From: Streptomyces regalis
GTDB lineage: Bacteria > Actinomycetota > Actinomycetes > Streptomycetales > Streptomycetaceae
NCBI RefSeq assembly: GCF_001509475.1
Contig: NZ_LLZG01000006.1
Coordinates: 1-43,041 of the forward strand
Direction of reading: 5' to 3'
Length of the DNA: 43,041 nt
Shown: positions 30,551 to 37,514 of the stretch, piece after piece
How the letters are laid out: the number at the start of each line of letters is the position of its first letter
Position numbering within the stretch: the stretch's first letter is position 1
Position numbers and translations under genes: made by a program
Notes under the pieces: model-generated
Databases searched by the model: none
The model's input: only the letters and a program-made list of their open reading frames with translations
What the model was told of the DNA's origin: nothing

Positions 30551-30598
30551 CCGCTCAGCCGCTCAGCCGCTCAGCCGCTCAGCCGCTCAGCCGCTCAG
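30551..30598. repeat. 8-bp tandem repeat, six perfect copies, at a stop codon
   Basis: Six exact copies of CCGCTCAG (30551-30598). On the minus strand the unit is CTGAGCGG, and the first copy supplies the TGA stop (30597-30595) of the RsbW-like gene. With an 8-bp period the TGA recurs in all three frames. Such a repeat can change copy number by slippage. Confidence 0.93.
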
Positions 30599-31131
30599 CC
30601 GACAACGGCTGACCGGGCCGGAGCACGATCGGGCCTGCGCAGATCAACACGCGCCCCGACCTCCGCAAACCGCCGCGCAGGCTTCTCCACGGCCGCCCGC
30701 TGCGGCGGTCGCGCGACCCCGGCCCGTGCCGCAGCAACGGGCGTCGGAAGCGTGAACCACACGACCTTCCCGGCGTCCCCGTCCGGCCGCACGCCCCAGC
30801 TCTCGCTGACCGCGGCCACCATCGCCAGGCCGCGCCCGCAAGTGGCGAGAGTGTCGGCGTCCTCGACGACCGGCAGACGCGGGTCGTGGTCGCGCACCGA
30901 GACCGTCAGCCGGTCGAGCAGCAGCTCGATCTCGACGGTGCACGTCTTGTCCGGCTGGGCGTGCTGGTGGACGTTGGTCAGCAGCTCGGTCACACCGAGC
31001 GCGGCGCGGTCGATCAAGGGATCCAGATGCCAGTAGCGCAACTGCGCCGATACGATTCTGCGGACCTGGCCGATCCGCGACGGCAGGGCTTGGAGCTCCA
31101 CCGTGCAGTGCCTGCTTGGGTACTTGATCAC
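30595..31131 (-). CDS. RsbW-like ATP-binding protein (anti-sigma-factor kinase type)
   Basis: A 178-aa single-domain HATPase_c_2 protein of the kind abundant in Streptomyces. The N-box is VTELLTNVHQHAQ, the G1 region is SVRDHDPRLP and the G2 region is CGRGLAMVAAVSESWGVR; residues 1-130 form the GHKL fold. A Arg/Ala/Pro-rich tail follows. Some relatives phosphorylate anti-anti-sigma factors, but many are orphans. It starts at GTG (31131) with GGAG 8 nt upstream. No sigma factor or STAS-domain partner is encoded nearby, so the target is unknown. Its stop codon is the first unit of an 8-bp tandem repeat. Confidence 0.87.
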   Translation of the reverse strand: MIKYPSRHCTVELQALPSRIGQVRRIVSAQLRYWHLDPLIDRAALGVTELLTNVHQHAQPDKTCTVEIELLLDRLTVSVRDHDPRLPVVEDADTLATCGRGLAMVAAVSESWGVRPDGDAGKVVWFTLPTPVAAARAGVARPPQRAAVEKPARRFAEVGARVDLRRPDRAPARSAVVG

Positions 31132-31317
31132 GGCTGCGACTCCCCGACTGAAGAGGTCCGGAAGAACACGGAGTACGGATCCAGCAGGGTGCTTGAAGGA
31201 AACGGTCGCCTGCTGTCATGGCCGGCGCGGGCTGGTTCGCAGCGTTATCGCCGGTAAACCCAGAGTGACGTGAGACCAGCGTGACGCAGGGGGTCCGGAA
31301 CCGCAACTCGCGGTGAC

Positions 31318-31641
31318 TCAGCCCTTACGCCCGGCAGCCTTCCGTACGGCCTCTATGAACCGGCGCGCCGCGGGGGGACCCGGCTCTCCCGGAGCGGGGT
31401 CGTGATCGCCCAAGGTCAGCGAGTAGCGCTTGCCGTTGATATCGGCCAGGGCACGGTCGTCCGGGGCGAACCAGGGCTTGGACGCCCGCACCGCCTGCAC
31501 CGGCGCGCTGTCGATCTCGCTGCCGTAGCTGGTGAGCAACTGCAGCCTGCCGTCGCTGATCCGCACCTGCCCGGCCCGGGTCAGCGAGCGCAGCCGCTTC
31601 CCGATCCGCACGCCCGTGGCCCTGAACTCCGGCTCCGCCAT
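31318..31641 (-). CDS. Conserved-looking hypothetical protein
   Basis: A 107-aa protein I do not recognise. It begins MAEPEFRATGVRIGKRLRSL, then QVRISDGRLQLLTSYGSEIDSAPV and RALADINGKRYSLTLGDHDP, and ends in a basic helix FIEAVRKAAGRKG. Alternating short strands followed by one C-terminal helix could form a small PH-like beta-barrel. No signal peptide or membrane segment is present. GAGAGGG precedes the ATG at 31641. Codon use matches neighbouring genes, so it is probably real. It stands alone between the RsbW-like gene (same strand, 186 bp away) and the divergent Cds1-like gene. Confidence 0.65.
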   Translation of the reverse strand: MAEPEFRATGVRIGKRLRSLTRAGQVRISDGRLQLLTSYGSEIDSAPVQAVRASKPWFAPDDRALADINGKRYSLTLGDHDPAPGEPGPPAARRFIEAVRKAAGRKG

Positions 31642-31982
31642 GCCCCGCCCTCTCAGTGCGCTTCGGTGTGCCGGCTCGTCCTGTGTGGGTGTGGCCGGCC
31701 GTGGTCGTGATCCAGTGTGCCCCCCGCTCGGGATCGCCGTCCTGTCCGGTGCAGTCTGCCCGCGCATCGCGTCGAGCACCAGTACGCACGTCGCGCCTGA
31801 CCGGGGCGCTCGGAGCACTCGCGTGAATGCGCCCCCACGGCCCCCGTGAGGCCAATGGCTCAGGGGTGCCTTTGAGGCTCTCAAAGATGTGTTTATGCAG
31901 GTGAGAAGCGTGCGGAAGGTGCTTATGATCGAGGCGACGGCCGCGCGAGTCGCCGTTGCCGCCCAGCACGAGGAGCACCGCC
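31642..31982. other. Intergenic region upstream of the Cds1-like gene
   Basis: 341 bp between divergent genes. The left two thirds is GC-rich with nothing recognised. The right part has a perfect palindrome (31870-31886), a near-direct repeat GTGTTTATG (31889-31897) and GTGCTTATG (31919-31927) exactly 30 bp apart, and a possible -10 TATGAT at 31924-31929 without a good -35. This suggests an activator-dependent promoter for the rightward gene. Confidence 0.55.
31870..31886. promoter_or_regulatory. Palindrome CTTTGAG-GCT-CTCAAAG
   Basis: Perfect 7-bp arms around a 3-nt centre, about 100 bp upstream of the GTG start of the Cds1-like gene and about 40 bp upstream of a possible -10. It is a candidate binding site for a dimeric regulator; the protein is not known. 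Confidence 0.5.
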
Positions 31983-33107
31983 GTGAGCACCGTCCAGCAG
32001 ACCCCGTCCGGCGTGACCCTCGACGTCGACCACAGCGACGCCGCCTACCGCGGCTGGCTGAAAGAAGCCGTACGCAAGGTCCAGGCCGACGCCAACCGCT
32101 CGGCCGACACGCACCTGCTGCGCTTCCCACTGCCGGAGCGGTGGGGTATCGACCTGTACCTCAAGGACGAGTCGACCCACCCGACCGGCAGCCTGAAGCA
32201 CCGCCTCGCCCGCTCGCTCTTCCTCTACGGCCTCTGCAATGGCTGGATCCGGCCGGGCCGCCCCGTGATCGAGGCGTCCAGCGGCTCCACGGCCGTCTCC
32301 GAGGCGTACTTCGCGAAGCTGATCGGCGTGCCCTTCATCGCGGTCATGCCACGCACGACGAGCGCCGAGAAGTGCCGCCTGATCGAGTTCCACGGCGGCC
32401 AGTGCCACTTCGTGGACGACTCACGGAAGATGTACGAGGAGTCCGCCCGCCTCGCGGTGGAGACCGGCGGCCACTACATGGACCAGTTCACCTACGCCGA
32501 ACGGGCCACGGACTGGCGCGGCAACAACAACATCGCCGAATCCATCTTCCGCCAGCTGGAGTTGGAGCGGTTCCCCGAACCCGCGTGGATCGTCGCCACG
32601 GCCGGCACCGGCGGCACCTCCGCGACCCTCGCCCGGTACGTCCACTACATGCAGCACGACACCCGCATCTGTGTCGCCGATCCGGAGAACTCGTGTTTCT
32701 TCGAGGGCTGGACCACCGGCGATCCGGACGTCACCTGCGGCCGCGGCTCCCGCATCGAGGGCATCGGCCGACCGCGCATGGAGCCGAGCTTCGTGCCCGG
32801 CGCCATCGACCGCATGATGAAGGTCCCGGACGCGGCGAGCGTCGCCGCCGTACGGGCCCTGGAGCAGGGCATCGGACGCAAGGCGGGCGGCTCGACGGGC
32901 ACCGGCCTGTGGAGCGCGCTGAAGATCGTCGCGGAGATGGTGGCCGAGGGACGGAAGGGGAGCGTGGTGACACTGCTGTGCGACCCGGGGGACCGGTACC
33001 TCGACAAGTACTACTCGGACGCGTGGCTGGCCGAGCAGGGCCTGGACATCGCGCCGTACTCGGCGGCCATCGACCAGCTGCTGGCCACGGGCGTCTGGCC
33101 CGAGTGA
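31983..33107 (+). CDS. PLP-dependent cysteine synthase-family protein, Cds1-like cysteine desulfhydrase
   Basis: A 374-aa fold-type II PLP enzyme resembling mycobacterial Cds1, which degrades L-cysteine to pyruvate, ammonia and hydrogen sulfide. The PLP Lys lies in [15 protein letters not shown], the substrate-binding loop is [20 protein letters not shown], and the phosphate-binding loop is [14 protein letters not shown]. The C-terminal part includes [14 protein letters not shown] and [14 protein letters not shown], as in this subgroup. The GTG at 31983 has GAGGAG 7 nt upstream; a TTG 27 bp earlier is in frame but lacks such a site. It is likely cytoplasmic and gives sulfide or limits cysteine. 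Cystathionine- or cysteine-synthase activity is an alternative. Confidence 0.87.
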   Translation: MSTVQQTPSGVTLDVDHSDAAYRGWLKEAVRKVQADANRSADTHLLRFPLPERWGIDLYLKDESTHPTGSLKHRLARSLFLYGLCNGWIRPGRPVIEASSGSTAVSEAYFAKLIGVPFIAVMPRTTSAEKCRLIEFHGGQCHFVDDSRKMYEESARLAVETGGHYMDQFTYAERATDWRGNNNIAESIFRQLELERFPEPAWIVATAGTGGTSATLARYVHYMQHDTRICVADPENSCFFEGWTTGDPDVTCGRGSRIEGIGRPRMEPSFVPGAIDRMMKVPDAASVAAVRALEQGIGRKAGGSTGTGLWSALKIVAEMVAEGRKGSVVTLLCDPGDRYLDKYYSDAWLAEQGLDIAPYSAAIDQLLATGVWPE

Positions 33108-33134
33108 CCCGCGCGGACCAGGTGACCGGCGAAG

Positions 33135-33388
33135 CCTAGGGCCTGTCTGACAATTCCCGCCTGGCACGCACGCTCGCCGCGTTGCCGAACCGCCCACGTG
33201 GCTCCTCCCCCACGCGCGAACCGGCTTCGCTCGGCTCGCGCGGGGGCACCCCCATCGAGGGCGGCTCCGGCGCCTTGCGATCGCACGCTCCCCCACGCTC
33301 GAACAACCTCGCCGCGCGGGGGGACCCCCATGACGCCGCAGGGCCCGCCCTCCGGGCGGACGACGGGAATTGTCAGACAGGCCCTAGG
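33135..33388. mobile_element. 254-bp MITE-like element with 25-bp perfect terminal inverted repeats
   Basis: The ends are perfect 25-bp inverted repeats (33135-33159 and 33364-33388) consisting of CCTAG followed by GGCCTGTCTGACAATTCCCG. If CTAG is the duplicated target, each 21-bp terminus starts with G inside it. The interior has no transposase frame, only GC-rich sequence with a smaller hairpin (CGCGCGA at 33213-33219 with TCGCGCG at 33236-33242) of a type common in Streptomyces intergenic DNA. The right end overlaps the TAG stop of the SRPBCC gene. It is probably moved in trans by a full-length IS with the same ends, which is not in this window. Confidence 0.75.
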
Positions 33389-33863
33389 ACGCCGCGGACG
33401 CCAGCCGTCGGTCCAGGGTGGTCACCGCGTCCCGGAAGGCCCGGCCCAGACCGGCCCGCGCGAGGCCGAGGGCGAACCGGAAGGGCGCCGTGCCGTCCAC
33501 CGCGAACGTCCACTGCACCCGCGTGCCCGTCCCCGCCGGGGCGAGCCGCCACTCCTCGACCATGGTCCGTGCCCCCGGCGCATTGGTGACGTCGACGCGG
33601 TAGGCGTACACCTCGGGGCTCTTCGCCACGAGGATCGTCTCCTCGAAACGCGTACCGCCCCTGAGCCGGACCTCGCGCCGGGCTCCGCCGTCGAGCGGCC
33701 GGGCCAGCGTCACCGCCGAGAACCAATGCGTCCAGCCCGGCACGTCCTCGGCCAGCGCGCGGTAGACCGTCTCCGGGGGAGCGGTGATCTCCCGCGCGAA
33801 GACGTGCCGTACGGGCGCGGTCCCGACGAAGTCGAGCCCCACCTCACGCAGCAGGTGAGCCAT
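33384..33863 (-). CDS. SRPBCC (polyketide cyclase/START-like) family protein
   Basis: A 159-aa protein with the helix-grip fold used to bind hydrophobic ligands. The N-terminal strand and helix read HVFAREITAPPETVYRALAEDVPGWTHWFS; the middle strands are VRLRGGTRFEETILVA and TMVEEWRLAPAGTGTRVQWTFAVD; and a long C-terminal helix ends RAFRDAVTTLDRRL. Proteins of this type carry or cyclise lipids and polyketides, but no enzyme gene nearby points to a substrate. The ATG at 33863 follows an AGGGGG site. The TAG stop (33386-33384) lies within the CTAG of the right end of the MITE-like element, so the gene is intact up to the insertion point. Confidence 0.83.
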   Translation of the reverse strand: MAHLLREVGLDFVGTAPVRHVFAREITAPPETVYRALAEDVPGWTHWFSAVTLARPLDGGARREVRLRGGTRFEETILVAKSPEVYAYRVDVTNAPGARTMVEEWRLAPAGTGTRVQWTFAVDGTAPFRFALGLARAGLGRAFRDAVTTLDRRLASAAS

Positions 33864-33953
33864 GGACGAAACCCCCTATGCCGACGCTGCACCGGGCAGC
33901 GCCACCATAGCTGGCGCCCCGTCAGATGTCTGCACCGCGGGATGTCGCCGACC

Positions 33954-34784
33954 TCAGAGGTCCGCGCCCTCGTCGGGCTCGCCCGCCACGACCAGCCGCC
34001 GCAGATGCTCCGCGATCTCCGAGCGCGCCCCGGTCTCGAGACCGGCGTCCGTGACCAGCGTGTCGACCTGCTCCAGCGCCGCGAACGAACTCAGCCCCAC
34101 CACACCCCACTTGGTGTGGTCGGCGACCACCACGACCCGGCGCGCCGACTGCACCAGACGCCGGTTGGTCTCGGCCTCGGCGAGGTTCGGCGTGGACAGG
34201 CCGGCCTCGACCGATATCCCGTGCACACCGAGGAACAGCACATCGAAGTGGAGCGCCGCGATCGCCTGGTCGGCCACCGGGCCCACCAGCGAGTCGGACG
34301 GCGTGCGCACTCCGCCGGTCAGCACGACCGTGGCCGCGCCCTGCCGGGGGCCCGACGTGCGCTGCGCCGCGTGGAAGACGTCGGCCACCCGCACCGAGTT
34401 CGTGACCACCGTGAGGTCGGGTACGTCGACCAGCTGGTGCGCCAGCGCGTATGTCGTCGTACCACCCGACAGCGCGATCGCGGAGCCCGGCGCGACCAGC
34501 TCGGCCGCCGCCCGCGCGATGTCCTCCTTGGCCGTCAGCTCCAGACCCGACTTGGCCTCGAAGCCCGGCTCGTGCGTACTCGCCTCGACCACCGGGACCG
34601 CGCCGCCGTGCACCTTCTCCAGCACGCCCTGCCGGGCCAGCGCGTCGAGATCGCGCCGCACCGTCATGTCCGACACGCCGAGCTTTCGCGTCAGCTCGTT
34701 GACGCGCACCCCGCCTCGGCGCCGCACCTCGTCAAGGATCAGGGCGCGCCGCTGCTCCGCGAGGAGGTTCTGATTCTCGCTCAC
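33954..34784 (-). CDS. DeoR/GlpR-family transcriptional regulator
   Basis: A second DeoR-type regulator (276 aa). The HTH is RRALILDEVRRRGGVRVNELTRKLGVSDMTVRRDLDALARQGVLEKVHGGA (about residues 12-62), with the classic VHGGA connector. The sensor domain has IALSGGTTTYALAHQL, VVLTGG, SLVGPVADQAI and VLFLGVHGI, and it ends with VVVADHTKWGVVG. It likely responds to a phosphorylated sugar. Neither neighbour is a sugar gene (SRPBCC on one side, membrane hydrolase divergent), so the regulon is probably elsewhere. The ATG at 34784 gives the full family length. Confidence 0.92.
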   Translation of the reverse strand: MSENQNLLAEQRRALILDEVRRRGGVRVNELTRKLGVSDMTVRRDLDALARQGVLEKVHGGAVPVVEASTHEPGFEAKSGLELTAKEDIARAAAELVAPGSAIALSGGTTTYALAHQLVDVPDLTVVTNSVRVADVFHAAQRTSGPRQGAATVVLTGGVRTPSDSLVGPVADQAIAALHFDVLFLGVHGISVEAGLSTPNLAEAETNRRLVQSARRVVVVADHTKWGVVGLSSFAALEQVDTLVTDAGLETGARSEIAEHLRRLVVAGEPDEGADL

Positions 34785-35076
34785 GTACGCTCCGGTCCTT
34801 TCGCCTCAAGCCGTCCGACACACCCCGCGCACCCACTCTGATGAGGACATTCTCACCCCTCCCGGCGCGCGGGACGTCCCATCCTCGCACGGGTGGGTAC
34901 CGGTCGCGCCACTGGCTGCCTGGACGCGCGCATGCCACTTCCGCATCTCCCGTTCCCCTGTCCTTCACACGGATCGGGGAGATTCCGTGACGAGAGGTGT
35001 AAGGGACCCCCTCCGGGGAGATCCTTGTGCCCGCACAGACAGAAGCCGACGGCTCGTCACGGGGGAAGTGCGAACA

Positions 35077-37431
35077 GTGGAACATGCGCAAGAACGTGCC
35101 GCGAGAAGCGGAGCGGAGACGCCGACGAACGGTCCCGTTGCGGGGCCCGAGAGCGCCGGAACCGCCCTGGAACTCCTGGTCCACGGTGTCGGCGGCACCA
35201 CACCGCAGGACATGCTCGACGATCCGCGGACCGTGCGGATCACCGGCGACGACACGGCCGCCGTCTTCCGGCGGGCCGAGGACGTCGACGCCGAGGACAG
35301 GCCGGACGACTACCGGGGCAAACCGGTCCCCGAGGCGTACGTCTGGTGCAACCTCACCTCGGGAAACAGCGCACGCGCCCTGTGGCTGCTGTTACTGCCG
35401 TTCATGGTGGTCAACCTCGCCCACTGGATGCGCCCCACCGCACACGACCGCGACCGTACGGTGCGCCTCTACGGCCTCCTCGTGCGGCTCGCGGGACTGA
35501 CGCTGACGGTGCTGCTGGTCGCGGCCGCGTGCGAGGTCGCCCTGGACCTCGCGGCCTGGCAGTGCGCGGGCAAGCGCGCGTGCGCCAAGCAGCACAGCTG
35601 GCTGGGCTTCCTGTCGCCTGTCGTCTCGGACGACGGCTGGTGGAGCCGCCCCGGCCGCAGGCTCGCCCTCGCCGCCCTGGTGCCCGCCGCGCTGACCGGC
35701 CTGCTGTGGTACCTCTCCCGCCGCACCTGGAGCGCGTACGAGTCCCAGCAGCCGATGTCCCGCCAGGCCGAGCCCGACGAGGAGTCCGGCCCTACCTCCC
35801 TCGGCCGCCCCGGCTTCTGGTACGGCCGTCGCCTGGTCGCCCGGCTGCGCGCCGCGCACACCGCCGCGGGCCTGCTGACGGTCGCCGCGGCGGTCGGCTC
35901 GGCGGCGGCGCGCTTCGACCGCAGGCCCGGTGGACCCGCGCTCCTCGACACACTGGGGTGGCTGCTGGAAGCGGCGATCGTCGCCGGGGCGGTCGTCGTG
36001 GTGTGGGTGGTCTGCCGCCGAGGACGCAGCGAGAACCGCCTCGACCAGGAACTCGACGAGCATCTCGTACGACGCCTGCCGCTCGCCGCTCTCGTCCTGC
36101 TGGTGCTCGCCCTGGTGTACGCCGCGTGGGATCGCCCGGGCTGGCACTCGGAGGGCCGCCTCCCGGGCGACCCCACCTTCGGCGCCATCGCCTTCCTCCA
36201 GGGCCTGCTCGTGATCGTCCTCGCCGTCGTGGCGCACGTCCTCCACCGCACCGATCCCGACCCGCGCGCCGCGATGCGGGGCCTGGGCGGACCGGCCGTG
36301 GCGATGCTGGCCTGCGCGCTCGGCGGCGTGATGTCCGGTGGAGTGTCCCAGCGGGTCGCCGACTGGCTGGACGGCACGGGCACGTCCATCGCCGGCCCAC
36401 CGGTCCTGCTGACCTGGCAGGCCTCCGTCATCCCGCCGCTGCTGGTCCTCCTGCTGCTGCTCTGCGGCTGGCTGGCATGGCGGGCCTGGCAGCTGCGCCG
36501 CACCGAGCTGGGCAGGGTGGAGCTCGACTACGCCGGGGAGCCCCAGGACACGGCACGCACCCGCCGTATCGCGAGCACGCGCGCGATGGCCACGCTCACC
36601 GACCGCGCGCCCCTCGTAGCCGCCGTCACCTCCACCGCGACCCTGCTCCTGGGTGCCGGAGCCCTGGTCGGAGCCCTCACGACCGAAAAGACACCGAGTG
36701 CAGCCGCCGACAGGGCGTACGCCTTCGTCCACGGCGCCGCCGAGACGGCGCAGGCGCTGGGCTCCTGGCTGATCGGCGTCGGCTTCATACTCTTCGTCAC
36801 CTGGGGCAGGCGCGCCTACAAGGACGCCTCCGCACGGCGCACCATCGGCATCCTCTGGGACGTCGGCACCTTCTGGCCGCGCGCCGCGCACCCCTTCGCG
36901 CCGCCCTGCTACGCCGAGCGTGCGGTGCCCGACCTGACCTGGCGGATGGCCACCTGGACACGCGCCGAGGACGGCCGCCGCCTCGTCATCTCCGGGCACT
37001 CCCAGGGCAGCGTGCTCGCGGCCGCGGCGGCCTGGCAGCTGACACCCGCCGACCGCAAGCGGGTCGCGCTCCTGACCTACGGCTCCCCGCTGGAACGCCT
37101 CTACGGCCGCTGGTTCCCGGCCCACTTCGGCCCGGCCGCGCTCGCGTCCCTGCACGCCGAGGTCGACTGCTGGCGCAACCTGTACCGGGTCACCGACCCC
37201 ATCGGCGGCCCGGTCCGCCTGCCCGGCGACTGCGGCCCCGCGGTGGACCACGAGGCCCTCAAGGACCCCCTGGCGTACGGCCGTACACTCGAACACCCCC
37301 TGCCCGCCCCCATCCTCGGCCACGGCGACTACCAGGCGGACCCGGCGTTCGCGGAGGAACGGGAGCGACTGCTGGCACGGCTGCGCCCGGGGGTGCCGGG
37401 GCAGCGGGCGGAGGGGGTGGTGGAGGGCTGA
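35077..37431 (+). CDS. Large polytopic membrane alpha/beta-hydrolase
   Basis: A 784-aa protein combining hydrolase motifs with many membrane segments. Near the N-terminus is ELLVHGVGGTTPQDM (oxyanion-type HGVGG, residues 36-40). About eight hydrophobic segments follow (for example ALWLLLLPFMVVNLAHW, LTLTVLLVAAACEVAL, LPLAALVLLVLALVYAA). The C-terminal part has the nucleophile elbow ISGHSQGS (GHSQG, Ser642), a likely Asp in YRVTDPIGG and His in GHGDYQ. The substrate is unknown; a lipid is plausible. I chose GTG 35077 over GTG 34987, which also has a ribosome-like GGGGAG, because the interval uses AGA, GTA and TGT codons unlike real genes here. A TTA codon at 35392-35394 suggests bldA dependence. 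Confidence 0.8.
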   Translation: MEHAQERAARSGAETPTNGPVAGPESAGTALELLVHGVGGTTPQDMLDDPRTVRITGDDTAAVFRRAEDVDAEDRPDDYRGKPVPEAYVWCNLTSGNSARALWLLLLPFMVVNLAHWMRPTAHDRDRTVRLYGLLVRLAGLTLTVLLVAAACEVALDLAAWQCAGKRACAKQHSWLGFLSPVVSDDGWWSRPGRRLALAALVPAALTGLLWYLSRRTWSAYESQQPMSRQAEPDEESGPTSLGRPGFWYGRRLVARLRAAHTAAGLLTVAAAVGSAAARFDRRPGGPALLDTLGWLLEAAIVAGAVVVVWVVCRRGRSENRLDQELDEHLVRRLPLAALVLLVLALVYAAWDRPGWHSEGRLPGDPTFGAIAFLQGLLVIVLAVVAHVLHRTDPDPRAAMRGLGGPAVAMLACALGGVMSGGVSQRVADWLDGTGTSIAGPPVLLTWQASVIPPLLVLLLLLCGWLAWRAWQLRRTELGRVELDYAGEPQDTARTRRIASTRAMATLTDRAPLVAAVTSTATLLLGAGALVGALTTEKTPSAAADRAYAFVHGAAETAQALGSWLIGVGFILFVTWGRRAYKDASARRTIGILWDVGTFWPRAAHPFAPPCYAERAVPDLTWRMATWTRAEDGRRLVISGHSQGSVLAAAAAWQLTPADRKRVALLTYGSPLERLYGRWFPAHFGPAALASLHAEVDCWRNLYRVTDPIGGPVRLPGDCGPAVDHEALKDPLAYGRTLEHPLPAPILGHGDYQADPAFAEERERLLARLRPGVPGQRAEGVVEG

Positions 37432-37514
37432 GCCGGTCGGGCCCGGAGAGTGGGGGAAGCGCGGCTGTGCGGGGGCGCGGCCGGATGTGGGCCGGCGCGG
37501 CGTGACCGCCGGCC

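Noticed and set aside
33198..34841. 547-aa plus-strand frame across the MITE-like element, SRPBCC gene and DeoR gene
   Set aside because: It is antisense to two clear genes, runs through the mobile element and has no family motifs.
34987..35076. N-terminal extension of the membrane hydrolase from GTG 34987
   Set aside because: A ribosome-like GGGGAG precedes it, but codons such as AGA (several), GTA and TGT and low G/C at third positions look non-coding. GTG 35077 is preferred, with some doubt.
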